A DNA stretch of 58,590 bases, taken from contig JAJPKP010000052.1 in NCBI GenBank assembly GCA_021323675.1, positions 1 to 58,590 on the forward strand. Direction: 5' to 3'. The notes under the pieces were generated by a model. It saw only the letters and a list, made by a program, of their open reading frames with translations. It ran no database searches and was not told the DNA's origin. Every line of letters begins with the position of its first letter. Position 1 is the stretch's first letter. This document shows, in pieces, positions 1 to 8,647 of this stretch. This DNA comes from Pseudomonadota bacterium. GTDB taxonomy: Bacteria; Desulfobacterota; Binatia; Binatales; Binataceae. The position numbers were made by a program, and so were the translations under genes.

Positions 1-593
1 AGCTGGCGCATCGACGCGCTCGCGCCCACCAGCCCGTGAAAGTGATTGCGCGCCTCCCGCGGCAGCGCGCTTACCTCCCGCTCCAGTGCGTGAATCCGCG
101 CGCTGGCAAGCGCGCTCTTCGATCGAAAATATGTGTCGGCGAGAACGATCATCCGGATGTGGCTCAGCTTGTCGAACGACTGATAGACGCGCGGCATCAG
201 CGGCGGAAACGTAGGAAAGGCGGTGGAAGCACTTTCCTCGAACAGATGCATCGAGACGATCAGCTCCGAAAACGGTACGCTGCGGTCGGCGAGTATTTCG
301 CCCACCTGCCGGACATCGGCCGCAAATCGGTCGATATCCTTGTTCAGCAGATCTCTCAGCGTGCAATCGAGTTCGTCGCCGAAGATCTCCATGAATTCGC
401 TTCTTGCCAGCGATCGGCGCTCGCCGAAGTGAAGCTGATAGAGCCGGTACCAGTGGTCGAGGACGTCGTTGCGATGCTTTTGGATGGACTCAAGAACCGC
501 CCGGAGTTCCTCCAGTTCGGTGTCCCAGAGCAGATGGAAGTACAGGGAGCTTTCGCGTGATGAGGGTGCAGTCGGCACCGATTTGGGTTCCAT
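1..593 (-). CDS. Sigma-54-dependent activator, N-terminal part (runs off window)
   Basis: Only the first ~197 residues lie in the window; the AAA+ and DNA-binding parts are beyond base 1. Reading from the ATG at 593 there is no in-frame stop, and TGA at 611-609 closes the frame upstream. The protein is a helical sensory domain (residues ~25-165, with HWYRLYQLHFGERRSLA) followed by a linker ending in NHFHGLVGASASMRQL. This aligns along its length with the N-terminus of the complete activator at 16479-18149, which has NWYEVYRQTFGDSRALA and NRFHGLVGASAGMRRL and continues into Walker A. The two are paralogs. The sensory domain resembles the RsbT co-antagonist (RsbRD) N-terminal family; that family name is my inference. 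No clear ribosome site is visible. Confidence 0.8.
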   Translation of the reverse strand, partial: MEPKSVPTAPSSRESSLYFHLLWDTELEELRAVLESIQKHRNDVLDHWYRLYQLHFGERRSLARSEFMEIFGDELDCTLRDLLNKDIDRFAADVRQVGEILADRSVPFSELIVSMHLFEESASTAFPTFPPLMPRVYQSFDKLSHIRMIVLADTYFRSKSALASARIHALEREVSALPREARNHFHGLVGASASMRQ

Positions 594-676
594 TCGACGA
601 TTACAGACTCAGGCTGATCCTAATGGTGACAGGGTTCTGTGATTTCTGTGCCTTCCTAAGCCATCCCGATTTCTAT

Positions 677-697
677 CACAAATCGAGGGAATTTGTG
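677..697. repeat. Inverted repeat, possible operator or enhancer
   Basis: CACAAAT (677-683) and ATTTGTG (691-697) form perfect 7-base arms around a 7-base spacer. The repeat lies between the activator start at 593 and the -24/-12 element at 730, a reasonable place for a regulator site shared by both directions. Which protein binds is unknown. Confidence 0.4.
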
Positions 698-729
698 TGA
701 AAGTGGCAGTTTCCGTGGCTTTTAGGGGA

Positions 730-745
730 TGGCACGCTTTTGGCT
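730..745 (+). promoter_or_regulatory. Sigma-54 promoter-like element
   Basis: TGGCACG-CTTT-TGGCT matches 11 of 12 positions of TGGCACG-N4-TTGCW with exact GG-N10-GC spacing. The predicted start near 756 gives a long leader to the ATG at 970 (or 100 bases to the ATG at 856), so the link to that gene is less direct than for the other elements. Confidence 0.45.
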
Positions 746-969
746 CTTCTGTTCCCAGGACGAATGCAGCCGAGATTTCATGCGATGCCAAGTCACGAGA
801 TCGAATCCGATGGAAGCAGGCTGATTTTTCTACCTCCAGGCGATGCTTGTCTTGTATGGACACTGACCGAAATCGAGAGTTGATTCCAAAAAGGAGCCAC
901 AGAGTCTTGCGTTCGCGAAGAACAGGGTTTCGCGATCACACGCCTCGCTCGGACTCCCGCAAGTCCGCC

Positions 970-1353
970 ATGATCTTCTCTGCCGACGAATCGATAGTCG
1001 ACCTGATCCAGAAGTCCTTGTCTGAGCCATGGGAGGTTGAGCGCTGCACCGATCCCGCGAGGGCTCGCGCCGCCCTAATCCAGCCGGGAATCGAAATCGT
1101 CGTGGTGGACGACCGGGAGGTGGAAGAATCCATGCGCGGATGGTTGCTTGACCAGATCCAAAAATGGGCGCCGAAGGCGATGGTGGCATATATCGCTGCC
1201 GATCATCGGCCGGAAGTTGAGCGCCAGGCCCGCCGTCATCACGTCCAATATTACCTTTCGCGACCGGTCGATCCCGAGCGAACAGTCAGAGTGTTGCAGT
1301 CATTCGCCAGCCTTGCGTCTCAAAGAGGCCATTGGGCCCCTGGCTTCAATTGA
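970..1353 (+). CDS. Receiver-like protein (stand-alone, 127 aa)
   Basis: The product has the alternating strand/helix pattern of a response-regulator receiver: MIFSADESIVDLIQKSL, then IEIVVVDD near residue 44, and a C-terminal strand YYLSRPVDPERTVRVLQ. SRP replaces the usual KP loop, and the first strand lacks the acidic pair (FSADES). It may therefore be a degenerate receiver that is not phosphorylated normally. There is no output domain. The start is uncertain: ATG at 970 begins at the first conserved strand, and ATG at 856 would add 38 basic, low-complexity residues. It lies next to an activator gene, but no kinase is adjacent. Confidence 0.55.
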   Translation: MIFSADESIVDLIQKSLSEPWEVERCTDPARARAALIQPGIEIVVVDDREVEESMRGWLLDQIQKWAPKAMVAYIAADHRPEVERQARRHHVQYYLSRPVDPERTVRVLQSFASLASQRGHWAPGFN

Positions 1354-1445
1354 ACCGTTTCGACCAAAGAATCCGACCTCGTTGAATTGTAGCGAGCGGG
1401 ACGCATGAACCGCCCCGTTGAGCGTATGTCGCGCTTGCAGTTCTG

Positions 1446-1913
1446 CTACGCCCTGGCGACTTTTCGGGCGGTGCGCGCGGCTTCCGGCTCGGATCGCACG
1501 GCAAGCACCGGTCGGCTCGACCCGCGAATCACGCGCTCCGCGACGCTTCCAAGCAGCAGGCGAGTGACACCCGCCCGGCCGTGCGTTGCCATCACGATCA
1601 GATCCGCTTCCACCTCCTCCGCGGTTGCGATTATCTCCTCGGCTGGATTGCCGACCTTGACGATCGCGCGCCACGCAAGATCGGCAGGTACGTGATGGCC
1701 GATAAGCGCTTCAAGCTTCTTTCGCTCGGTCGCACCCAAACGATCGTAAGGCTCGATCGGGTAGCCGAGGCCGCTCGCCGGAACCGACACGACGTGCACC
1801 GCACTCAGTGCCGCGCCGTTCTGGTTCGCAAGCGCTACCGCAACCTCCAGCGCCGCAGTGGAATTGTCGTCGAAGTCGATCGGACACAGGATTCTCTTGA
1901 ATAGCTGGGCCAC
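1446..1913 (-). CDS. Universal stress protein, UspA family
   Basis: A 155-aa single-domain Usp. It begins FKRILCPIDFDDNSTAALE, the usual first strand with the ATP-contacting Asp. It contains ADLIVMATHGRAG (~114-126), then LLLGSVAERV and RPVLAVR, which together form the nucleotide-binding signature of ATP-binding Usps. I chose the GTG at 1913 because AGGGAG sits 8 bases upstream and the first conserved strand starts four residues later; the frame extends further upstream without family similarity. A sigma-54-like element at 1944-1959 would give a ~20-base leader. Family role: stress endurance, probably cytoplasmic. Confidence 0.88.
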   Translation of the reverse strand: MAQLFKRILCPIDFDDNSTAALEVAVALANQNGAALSAVHVVSVPASGLGYPIEPYDRLGATERKKLEALIGHHVPADLAWRAIVKVGNPAEEIIATAEEVEADLIVMATHGRAGVTRLLLGSVAERVIRGSSRPVLAVRSEPEAARTARKVARA

Positions 1914-1943
1914 GAGCGTCACTCCCTTCCGAATGGGGTGTTT

Positions 1944-1959
1944 TGCATCGCTGATGCCA
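1944..1959 (-). promoter_or_regulatory. Sigma-54 promoter-like element for the usp gene
   Basis: On the minus strand TGGCATC-AGCG-ATGCA has GG-N10-GC spacing and matches 9 of 12 consensus positions. The predicted start near 1933 leaves about 20 bases, containing AGGGAG, before the GTG at 1913. The element is partly self-complementary (GCATCGCTGATGC), which raises the chance of coincidence. Confidence 0.4.
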
Positions 1960-2108
1960 AGCCCTATTGCGTGGATTCCGGGAAAAAGGCCGGACGACCG
2001 AAGGCAATTCGTGACGGCGGAGCTTCCGCCATCCGAGTTGTCTCCAAAGGAACCACCATCCCTATTGCCGGCTGACACCAAGCGAATCAGCGCACGCGGA
2101 CGCCCCAA

Positions 2109-2124
2109 TGGCAGGCGAATTGCT
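2109..2124 (+). promoter_or_regulatory. Sigma-54 promoter-like element for the small exported protein
   Basis: TGGCAGG-CGAA-TTGCT matches 11 of 12 consensus positions with exact GG-N10-GC spacing. The predicted start is near 2135, so an ATG at 2108 would lie inside the promoter and the coding start should be at 2156 (or, leaderless, at 2135). Confidence 0.45.
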
Positions 2125-2155
2125 CCTTGCGGACATGGTGAGCGCGAAGATATCG

Positions 2156-2380
2156 ATGACGAATCCGCTACTGGTTCAATCCGTCGCATTTGCCGCGATG
2201 GCCTTGGCGGCGTCTTCATCGAGGGCGGACGAGGACCTTTACCCGGTCCACCAACTCTCCGGCGCCGAGTTCAGTTGCGTGGCCAAGGCCGGAGAATCCT
2301 TGAGCATGTTCAGCTCGCGCTTCGGAGTTTCTGTCGCGCGAGGTCGATATTCGCGAACAAGCGCCGCGGCCCGCTTCTGA
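2156..2380 (+). CDS. Small exported LysM-like protein, possibly truncated
   Basis: A 74-aa product from ATG 2156. The N-terminus is a signal peptide (LLVQSVAFAAMALAASSSRA). The mature part contains FSCVAKAGESLSMFSSRFGVSVA, which resembles the start of a LysM repeat (the G-ES/DS-L-x-x-I-A-x-R-F-G pattern) as found ahead of L,D-transpeptidase or peptidase domains. The frame then turns to Arg/Ser-rich sequence and stops, so it may be the remnant of a longer cell-wall protein. I could not rebuild a convincing continuation in the other frames. ATG at 2135 (adding MVSAKIS) would give a better-charged signal peptide. Its 3' end lies 25 bases from the end of the facing ftsH gene. Confidence 0.4.
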   Translation: MTNPLLVQSVAFAAMALAASSSRADEDLYPVHQLSGAEFSCVAKAGESLSMFSSRFGVSVARGRYSRTSAAARF

Positions 2381-2404
2381 ATCGAAGACGATGCCGGCTT
2401 CGAA

Positions 2405-4420
2405 CTAGTTCCGGCCGCCCTGGACTGCCCGCCTGGAGTTGTCGGAGACAAGGTTCGCGCTGTCGATTGTCTCAGTGTCGCTTCGCGCTTGCGGCCTTGG
2501 TCCAAGGATTTGCTCTATTTCGGAGGAGTCGATTGTCTCCTCGCGCAGGAGAGCTTCGACCAGGCGATCCAGCGGCTCCCGGCAGGCGGTCAGACGGTTC
2601 AGGACCGTCTCCCGGGTTTCCTCGAGCAGGCTCATGACTTCTTTGTCGATTCGCGCGGCGGTCGCTTCGCTGTAGTCGCGGCCCTGTGCGAGTTCATAAC
2701 CGAGAAAAGGCTGCTGCTCGTCGGTCTTGAAGGCGATAACACCAAGTCCGCTCATCCCCCATCGCGTCACCATCCTGCGCGCCAGCCGGGTTGCCTCGAC
2801 CAGATCATTTTCCGCGCCGGTCGTGACTTCTCCGAACACGATCTCTTCCGCGGTGCGTCCGCCAAGCATCACCGCCAGCCGCGCCTTGAGATAGGAAAGA
2901 CTCAAGTTGTGGCGATCTTCTCCGGGAAGCTGCTCGGTCATCCCGAGCGCCTGCCCGTGCGGCACGATTGTGACCTTGTGCACCGGATCGGCGGCGGGAG
3001 TCAGCCAGGCGACAGCGGCATGACCGCACTCGTGATACGCGATCACGCGGCGCTCCTCGGGGTTCATCAGTTGCGGATGCGCGGCGCCCATCTTCACCTT
3101 GTCCTGGCTTTCTTCGAAATCCGCCATCGTGATGGCTTTGTGATCGTGCCGCGCGGCGGTAAGCGCGGCTTCGTTGCACAAGTTGGACAAGTCCGCGCCG
3201 CTCATGCCGACGGTGCCGCGCGCGAGCGTTTCGAGGTCCACGTCAGGACCGAGCCGGAGCTTTCGGGTATGAATGCGCAGGATGCCTTCGCGCCCCTTGC
3301 GATCGGGTAGGCCGATCACTACCTGTCGGTCGAACCGTCCCGGCCTGAGCAGCGCCGGATCGAGGACATCGGGCCGGTTGGTCGCGGCGAGGATGATGAC
3401 TTCGCATCGCTCGTCGAATCCGTCGAGCTCGCCGAGCAGTTGATTAAGGGTCTGTTCGCGCTCGTCGTTGACGGTTCCCAGGCCGGCCCCGCGCCGCCGC
3501 CCGACCGCATCGAGTTCGTCAATAAACACGATTGCCGGAGCGGCCTCTTTCGCCTGCCGAAAAAGGTCGCGCACGCGGCTGGCGCCGACACCGACGAACA
3601 TCTCGACGAACTCCGACGCGTTCAGGCTGAAGAACGGAACGCCGGCCTCCCCCGCCACAGCCCGAGCCATCAGCGTTTTGCCCGTTCCTGGCGCGCCGAC
3701 GAGCAGTACGCCTTTGGGAATCCGCGCTCCGAGGTCGTGGTATTTTTTCGGATGTCTCAGGAAATCCACCTCTTCCTGCAGTTCCGCCTTGGCCTCGTCG
3801 GCGCCGGCTACGTCATTGAAAGTGACTTTTTGCTGGTCGGCGCCGTAACGCTGCAAACGCATCCGTCCAAAACCGAAGAGCCCCGATTGGGCGCGCGTCG
3901 CGCGGGTGGACATCCACCAGAAGAAGACCGCCACCAATATCAGCGGCCCCCAGGTGAGCAGGATCCCCACGAACCATGGAGACGCGGACGAAGATACATC
4001 CACCACGACATGATGCGCAGTAAGCATCGGCATCAGGTCGCGATCACCGACCATCGCGGGGAACGTGGTTGAAAACTCGCGATGCTCGACAGGGACCGCG
4101 GAGGTTGGAGAGGCGACTTTTGAGCCCGGCTGCTCCGGTTTGGAAGTTGGCTCCTCGGCATGTTTACTCGGCGGCCAGGCGACCGGCTTTACGAATACGC
4201 CGTCGATGACGTCTTGCTTGATGTGGACGCTCTGAACGTTGCCGGCCTGTACCTGCGCCAGAAAAACCGAATAGGGAATCGCCGCCTGGTGCTCGGAGCG
4301 AGGCCAAAGGGCGAGCAAATACCAGAGAAGCAGCATGAGTGAGATGGTCCACCAGAACAGGGCCATCCTCGGCGCCTGCTCCGGATTCCGTCTTCTCCTC
4401 GTGTCATCCGGATTGGGCAT
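2405..4420 (-). CDS. ftsH: ATP-dependent zinc metalloprotease FtsH
   Basis: A 671-aa membrane AAA+ protease that degrades membrane and unstable cytosolic proteins. In order: TM1 (~20-38, [18 protein letters not shown]); a periplasmic segment longer than usual, with a Pro/Lys/Glu-rich insertion; TM2 (~149-170); Walker A GAPGTGKT (~242-249); Walker [12 protein letters not shown]; the second region of homology ending LLRPGRFDR; and zinc motif HECGH (~463-467) with the third ligand probably Asp in [11 protein letters not shown] chose the ATG at 4420 because TM1 then sits at the normal distance. A GTG at 4582 would add 54 highly charged residues. It lies downstream of the 65-aa gene on the same strand and probably shares its promoter. 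It looks like an accessory FtsH in a stress cluster; a housekeeping copy elsewhere is plausible. Confidence 0.95.
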   Translation of the reverse strand: MPNPDDTRRRRNPEQAPRMALFWWTISLMLLLWYLLALWPRSEHQAAIPYSVFLAQVQAGNVQSVHIKQDVIDGVFVKPVAWPPSKHAEEPTSKPEQPGSKVASPTSAVPVEHREFSTTFPAMVGDRDLMPMLTAHHVVVDVSSSASPWFVGILLTWGPLILVAVFFWWMSTRATRAQSGLFGFGRMRLQRYGADQQKVTFNDVAGADEAKAELQEEVDFLRHPKKYHDLGARIPKGVLLVGAPGTGKTLMARAVAGEAGVPFFSLNASEFVEMFVGVGASRVRDLFRQAKEAAPAIVFIDELDAVGRRRGAGLGTVNDEREQTLNQLLGELDGFDERCEVIILAATNRPDVLDPALLRPGRFDRQVVIGLPDRKGREGILRIHTRKLRLGPDVDLETLARGTVGMSGADLSNLCNEAALTAARHDHKAITMADFEESQDKVKMGAAHPQLMNPEERRVIAYHECGHAAVAWLTPAADPVHKVTIVPHGQALGMTEQLPGEDRHNLSLSYLKARLAVMLGGRTAEEIVFGEVTTGAENDLVEATRLARRMVTRWGMSGLGVIAFKTDEQQPFLGYELAQGRDYSEATAARIDKEVMSLLEETRETVLNRLTACREPLDRLVEALLREETIDSSEIEQILGPRPQARSDTETIDSANLVSDNSRRAVQGGRN

Positions 4421-4544
4421 CTGCGGGTATCCGTGCCGTAACTGTTTGCCGCGATTCGATGCGCTTAATGGTTCATCAAAGCCGGCGTCGCGCTCGTCGC
4501 GCCAAGGGACGCTCCCAACTTTGCGCGCCTTCGAGCGTGCCTCT

Positions 4545-4742
4545 TCACCGCGATCGCCGCGCCGTTCTCGCCGCGTCTTCACGCGATGAACGGGATTGAT
4601 AGTGAGTCATCTTTTTGTAGATGGACATCACGATCCGATAAAACCGCTCGCCGGTCGCATCGGGATATTGCTCGCGGGCCCGCGCTTTCGCGCGCTCCCA
4701 CGCAATTTCGTCCTCAACGGTCTTGACCACACCTACGGGCAT
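4545..4742 (-). CDS. Small conserved hypothetical protein (65 aa)
   Basis: The product begins MPVGVVKTVEDEIAWERAKA and contains FYRIVMSIYKKM (~34-45), a pattern I recognise from short uncharacterised proteins of the form 'KTP.DE..WE.AK......Y..VM.IYKKM'. There is no signal peptide or membrane segment. The last ~18 residues are Arg/Ser-rich and poorly structured. A strong sigma-54-like element (4765-4780) lies just upstream, and ftsH follows 124 bases downstream on the same strand. The function is unknown; a cytosolic partner of the stress genes here is only a guess. Confidence 0.65.
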   Translation of the reverse strand: MPVGVVKTVEDEIAWERAKARAREQYPDATGERFYRIVMSIYKKMTHYQSRSSREDAARTARRSR

Positions 4743-4764
4743 AAGCTTGGCGCCTCGACTTCAT

Positions 4765-4780
4765 AGCTACTGCCGTGCCA
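4765..4780 (-). promoter_or_regulatory. Sigma-54 promoter-like element, 65-aa gene and ftsH
   Basis: On the minus strand TGGCACG-GCAG-TAGCT matches 11 of 12 consensus positions with GG-N10-GC spacing. The predicted start near 4754 leaves a leader of only ~12 bases to the ATG at 4742, which is short for a ribosome site. Confidence 0.5.
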
Positions 4781-4973
4781 ACGAGGCCCCGGGCTTTGGA
4801 TCTTCGAGCATCATAAACCCCTTGCCTCTTGGGCGATTTTCGCGTGTTCGAGCGACGGAGAGACGGGTTCGCTCGTCTCGCTTCATGAACCTGTCCGAAC
4901 ATGGACTCCTCTGGCACAAAATGATTTCCCGCAATGGCGCCTTTGGGAACACATCGGGGCGAGCAACTTAAGG

Positions 4974-4990
4974 CAGGACGGGCCGTCCTG
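4974..4990. repeat. Inverted repeat just upstream of the hsp20 promoter
   Basis: CAGGACG (4974-4980) and CGTCCTG (4984-4990) are perfect 7-base arms around GGC. The repeat ends two bases before the -24 element at 4993, so a protein bound there would touch the polymerase site. It is not a CIRCE element (TTAGCACTC-N9-GAGTGCTAA), which I did not find in this interval. Confidence 0.45.
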
Positions 4991-4992
4991 GA

Positions 4993-5008
4993 TGGCGCGC
5001 AATTTGCT
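4993..5008 (+). promoter_or_regulatory. Sigma-54 promoter-like element for hsp20-groEL
   Basis: TGGCGCG-CAAT-TTGCT matches 11 of 12 consensus positions with exact GG-N10-GC spacing. The predicted start near 5019 gives a 34-base leader containing GGAGGA before the ATG at 5053. The same -24/-12 halves recur at 18800-18815. Confidence 0.6.
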
Positions 5009-5052
5009 CCGCCTCTTGCCCGGAATTCCAACAAACAATGGAGGAAGCGAAT

Positions 5053-5520
5053 ATGGGAGCCCTTTTGCCATGGAGACCCTTCCGCGACCTCGAGCGAATC
5101 GCTCGGCGCCTGGAGTCACCGTTTCGATTCTTCGAGGAATTCGAAGATTCTCACGAGGAGGAGTTCGTTCCGGCGATCGAAAGTTTCGTTAAGGACGGCA
5201 ACCTGCTGATTCGGGCGGATGTACCCGGGATGGACCCCAAGGACATCGACGTGAGCATCCTCGGCAATGTCATGACCATTAAAGGCGAACGCCGCTCTGA
5301 ACACGAAGTCAAGAAAGAAGATTACCTGCGGCGCGAGGTCTCCTACGGAGCTTTCGAACGCAGGATGACCCTGCCGGAGGGGTGCGCAGCCGACAAGGTA
5401 AAGGCGACGTTCAGGAACGGCGTCCTGGAGATCACGCTCCCGCTGCCAAAGGAGACCGTCGCCCAGAAAGTTCCGATCGAGGAGAAGGCTGAGAAAACGA
5501 TCGAAGTAGCAAAGAAGTAG
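5053..5520 (+). CDS. Small heat shock protein, Hsp20/alpha-crystallin family
   Basis: A 155-aa holdase chaperone that binds unfolding proteins without ATP. The alpha-crystallin domain spans ~40-140: [46 protein letters not shown], and the signature [15 protein letters not shown] (the A-x-x-x-N-G-V-L motif). The N-terminal arm begins [16 protein letters not shown] and the Lys/Glu-rich tail follows. I chose ATG 5053 over ATG 5038 because GGAGGA lies 7 bases upstream of it, inside the longer reading. groEL follows 116 bases downstream, suggesting one chaperone operon from the element at 4993-5008. Confidence 0.93.
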   Translation: MGALLPWRPFRDLERIARRLESPFRFFEEFEDSHEEEFVPAIESFVKDGNLLIRADVPGMDPKDIDVSILGNVMTIKGERRSEHEVKKEDYLRREVSYGAFERRMTLPEGCAADKVKATFRNGVLEITLPLPKETVAQKVPIEEKAEKTIEVAKK

Positions 5521-5538
5521 AGCGTCCGGCGCCGGGTT

Positions 5539-5557
5539 TGGCGAGCCGTGCTCGCCA
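5539..5557. repeat. Hairpin between hsp20 and groEL
   Basis: TGGCGAG (5539-5545) and CTCGCCA (5551-5557) form a perfect 7-bp stem with a CCGTG loop. No T-run follows, so it is more likely an mRNA processing or stability element than a full terminator. Confidence 0.4.
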
Positions 5558-5636
5558 GGCTCGGCGTAGCTGGAAGATCTCGCCCTGCCTCGACTTGGTC
5601 GTCGAGGTGCGCAGGACGCATGGTGAGTGGCCGCAT

Positions 5637-7250
5637 ATGAAATACAAGGAACTTCACTTCCAATCGGAAGCCCGCGAAAGCCTCCTGCGCGGGGCCAAAG
5701 CGCTTACCGATGCCGTCAGGATCACGCTGGGTCCCAAATCGAAGTGCGTGCTGATCCAGAAGAGCTTTGGGGTTCCGCTCGTATGTAACGACGGCGTGAC
5801 GATCGCAAAGGAGGTTGAACTCAAGAATCCCGCCGAGAACCTGGGCGCGCAGATGATCCGTCAGGCGGCGGAGCGCACGGGAGAGGCGGTCGGCGACGGC
5901 ACCAGCACCGCGACCGTTCTCGCCAACGCAATCTTTTCCGAAGGCGTCCGCAATGTCGCCGCCGGCGCCAGCGCCATCGACCTGAAGAGAGGCATCGATC
6001 GAGGCACCCGCATCGCAATCGACAGCCTGCGAAAATTGTCGCGCGCGGTGCAGAGCCGGCGCGAGAAGGCGCAGGTCGCGGCCATTTCCGCGCACAACGA
6101 TCTCGTAGTCGGCGAGCTGGTTGCGGACGCGTTCGAAAAGGTGGGAGCGGAAGGCGTCGTCTCGCTCGAAGAATCCAGAACCACCGAGACCCACCTCGAA
6201 ATCGTCGAAGGTCTCGCCTTCGATCGCGGCTACCTGTCGCCCTACTTCATCACCGATCCGGAAAAGATGGAGGCGGTGCTTGAAGATGCGCTGATCCTGA
6301 TCACTGACCGCAAAATCGGCGTGATGAAAGACCTCCTTCCGCTCCTCGAACAGATCGTTCGCGGCGGACAGTCGCTTCTGGTCATCGCGGAAGACGTCGA
6401 TGGCGAAGCGCTGGCAACCCTGGTGGTCAACAAGTTGCGCGGCGCGCTCAAATGCATCGCAGTGAAGGCGCCAGGTTTCGGCGACCGGCGCAAGGAGATG
6501 CTCGAAGACATCGCGATTCTCACGGGAGGACGCGTCGTCTCCGAGGACATCGGCCTCAAGCTGGACAAAGTGGAGATCTCCGAGCTCGGGCGCGCGCAGC
6601 GAATCGTGGTCGATCGCGACAACACCAAGATCATCGGCGGTCTCGGCGATAAGGAAGCGATCGAGGCGCGAAAAAAACAGCTTCGCCAGCAGATCGACAA
6701 GACCACCAGCGACTACGATCGCGACAAGCTCAAGGAGCGCCTGGGCAAGCTCGCGGGCGGAGTTGCCGTAATCAGAGTCGGAGCTCCATCCGAATCCGAA
6801 ATGAAGAGCCGCAAGGAAGCGCTTGACGATGCGATCAGCTCGACCCGCGCCGCGATTGCCGAAGGAATCGTCCCGGGCGGCGGCCTGGCCTTGCTGCGCG
6901 CGATTGACGCGGTCGAAGCGGAAGAGGAAAAGTGCGTCGGCGACGAGCGCACGGGCCTTCAAATCCTCAAGCATGCGCTGAAAGAGCCGGCCCGCCAGAT
7001 CGCCGAGAACTCCGGCGAGGACGGCGGCGTCGTCATTCACGAAATGCGCACCCATCAGGGCAACTGGGGCTACGATGCGGCGCAGCGCAAGTACGTGGAT
7101 TTGGTCGAGGCCGGGGTTATCGACCCCACCAAGGTGGTTCGCCTCGCGCTGGAGAACGCGGCATCGGCCGCAACGCTCCTGCTACTGAGCGAGGCTACGC
7201 TGACCGAAGTGCCGGAGGAAAAGGAACCCGCTCCGAATATTCCGGAATGA
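5637..7250 (+). CDS. groEL: GroEL-type chaperonin (non-canonical paralog)
   Basis: A 537-aa group I chaperonin subunit that folds proteins in an ATP-driven ring. Visible motifs: [20 protein letters not shown] (~27-46), NDGVTIAKE, and the ATPase signature [14 protein letters not shown], which has Ser where most GroELs have GDGTTTATV. Later come [30 protein letters not shown] and [14 protein letters not shown]. The C-terminus ([14 protein letters not shown]) lacks the Gly-Gly-Met repeat. The N-terminus MKYKELHF also differs from the common AAKDVKF. GGTGAG lies 9 bases before the ATG at 5637. No groES is visible. With hsp20 upstream this looks like a specialised stress copy that would borrow a GroES encoded elsewhere. 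Confidence 0.93.
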   Translation: MKYKELHFQSEARESLLRGAKALTDAVRITLGPKSKCVLIQKSFGVPLVCNDGVTIAKEVELKNPAENLGAQMIRQAAERTGEAVGDGTSTATVLANAIFSEGVRNVAAGASAIDLKRGIDRGTRIAIDSLRKLSRAVQSRREKAQVAAISAHNDLVVGELVADAFEKVGAEGVVSLEESRTTETHLEIVEGLAFDRGYLSPYFITDPEKMEAVLEDALILITDRKIGVMKDLLPLLEQIVRGGQSLLVIAEDVDGEALATLVVNKLRGALKCIAVKAPGFGDRRKEMLEDIAILTGGRVVSEDIGLKLDKVEISELGRAQRIVVDRDNTKIIGGLGDKEAIEARKKQLRQQIDKTTSDYDRDKLKERLGKLAGGVAVIRVGAPSESEMKSRKEALDDAISSTRAAIAEGIVPGGGLALLRAIDAVEAEEEKCVGDERTGLQILKHALKEPARQIAENSGEDGGVVIHEMRTHQGNWGYDAAQRKYVDLVEAGVIDPTKVVRLALENAASAATLLLLSEATLTEVPEEKEPAPNIPE

Positions 7251-7262
7251 GCGGCGAAAGGT

Positions 7263-7940
7263 TTACGGCTTCACGCTGCGAAGCAGTTGTTCCGTGACCT
7301 TCTCCACGATCCACTGCGGCTTCCATCTGCCGCCTTCGCGATACCACGTGGCGACGGCGTTGGCGGCGCGGAGGATGACGAACGTCATCAGCTTCGGATC
7401 ATCGGAGACGAAGGCCCCCTTTTCGATTCCCTGACGGAGGATGGAGGCGAAAAGCTGTTCGTAACGCTGGGACAGCGTTCGTATTTGCCGGGCATTTTCG
7501 GAGCTCAAAGACACCGGGTTCGGCAGCATCGGCTCATAGCGGCCGCCCCGCTCGAAGACCCTCGCGATCAACCACGAAATCGCCTTGCGTAGCGCCAACT
7601 CGGGATCCTGGCTCGCAATCGGCAGAACTGAAGCAAGCTGCTCGATAGCGCCGGTTATCGCCTCAGTTCGAATCTCAGTGAAAATTTCTTCCTTGCTGCG
7701 GAAGTAGTGATAGATGTGCCCCTTGGCGAGACCGCATTCGTGCGCGATCTGATCCATGTTGGTAGCGTCATAACCGCCGTGCGCAAAAGCTCGCGCGGCT
7801 CCCATCAGAATTTCGCGGCGGCGCTCCCGAGCCTTTGCGATGTCCCGGATTCGGTATCCGCGCAGGCCCACCTCGGTTCCCTGTGACGGGGCGATTGACT
7901 CTTGCCTTGATTGTCGCGACACCATCCTTGTTTGCCTCAT
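7263..7940 (-). CDS. TetR/AcrR family transcriptional regulator
   Basis: A 225-aa repressor-type protein. After a ~35-residue leader come RREILMGAARAFAHGGYDATNMDQIAHECGLAKGHIYHYFRSKEEIF, the TetR helix-turn-helix (~40-88) with the typical YHYFRSKEEI end. A helical ligand-binding domain follows (to ~225). The leader is longer than usual, so a start at ATG 7925 or further in is possible. It ends 12 bases from the end of groEL (convergent). The ligand and target are unknown. Nothing in the sequence links it to the palindromes at 44932-44987. Confidence 0.88.
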   Translation of the reverse strand: MRQTRMVSRQSRQESIAPSQGTEVGLRGYRIRDIAKARERRREILMGAARAFAHGGYDATNMDQIAHECGLAKGHIYHYFRSKEEIFTEIRTEAITGAIEQLASVLPIASQDPELALRKAISWLIARVFERGGRYEPMLPNPVSLSSENARQIRTLSQRYEQLFASILRQGIEKGAFVSDDPKLMTFVILRAANAVATWYREGGRWKPQWIVEKVTEQLLRSVKP

Positions 7941-8206
7941 GCTCTCGCGATGCGCGCTGGCTCCAGGGCCCGCGCCCCGGAGGCCAGATGACAGGCCGTT
8001 TGACGCGATTTATTGGTCGAACGGCGTTCGGCACAAACGAGCGCGTATTATGCGCATTAAAGACGAAAACGCGCAACGCCGCGCAACGCCCAGCCAAAGC
8101 CAAGTCAACATGGCTGACTATAGCTACGCAGCTCTCGGTCGAGACGCAGCTCAATCTCTTCTCAGACTAACAGCACTCATCCTTCCGCGTCGGCTTTCCG
8201 CAGGAT

Positions 8207-8647
8207 TCAGATGTCGAAGATGATCCTTGCCCGCCAGTCAGTGCCTTCTTGTCTAACTGTCAACTGATGGTAGGTAACTGCCTTGATTTCGCCGCGAAAT
8301 TGATGCCGATCGGCGTCGAACCGTTCTCCTTTCAGCGTCGCCTTGATGGACCCGTCGCGGCACACGACAGAGGCATCGCGCCAGACGAACTCATCGACGA
8401 CAAACACGTCGAGCAGTTCCGCCAGCAGGTCGTGCATCAGGTCCGCGTCGGTTTCGCCTTTAACGCTCACCTCGCGCTCTTCTCTCTCCTCGACCCGGCT
8501 GCGGTCGACCAGCAGTGACGCCAGAGCGAGGGCGGCGCGACGAAAGAGCTGGTCGCGGTCCGGCGCGATGATCTCTATTCCGACATCGCCGGTATGCTCG
8601 AACTCGCGAAACAGCGGCGCATCGGTGTCGCGTGACTCGTTACTCAT
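8207..8647 (-). CDS. Archease
   Basis: A 146-aa protein of the archease family, the activator that lets RtcB turn over by helping its guanylylation. It shows FREFEHTGDVGIEIIAPD (~13-30) with the conserved E-H-T-x-D-x-G metal-site pattern, LLAELLDVFVVDEFV (~77-91), EIKAVTYHQLTVR (~119-131) and an acidic end IIFDI. The ATG at 8647 overlaps the TGA of rtcB by one base (TGATG), so the two are translationally coupled. It is the last gene of the PRPP synthetase-rtcB-archease operon. Confidence 0.92.
   Translation of the reverse strand: MSNESRDTDAPLFREFEHTGDVGIEIIAPDRDQLFRRAALALASLLVDRSRVEEREEREVSVKGETDADLMHDLLAELLDVFVVDEFVWRDASVVCRDGSIKATLKGERFDADRHQFRGEIKAVTYHQLTVRQEGTDWRARIIFDI

Larger units (their letters stand above)
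594..969. other. Intergenic regulatory stretch with inverted repeat and sigma-54-like promoter
   Basis: No convincing gene is visible. It separates the leftward activator gene from the rightward receiver-like gene. It holds an inverted repeat at 677-697 (CACAAAT, 7-base spacer, ATTTGTG) and a -24/-12 element at 730-745. An in-frame ATG at 856 could extend the receiver gene into this stretch. Confidence 0.5.

Noticed and set aside
4982..5053. CIRCE or heat-shock-sigma control of hsp20-groEL
   Set aside because: No TTAGCACTC-N9-GAGTGCTAA and no convincing heat-shock -35/-10 found; the inverted repeat present has a different sequence.
5343..7055. 570-codon open frame antisense to groEL
   Set aside because: Composition is that of a GC-rich shadow frame; it has no recognisable domain, and groEL on the other strand is certain.
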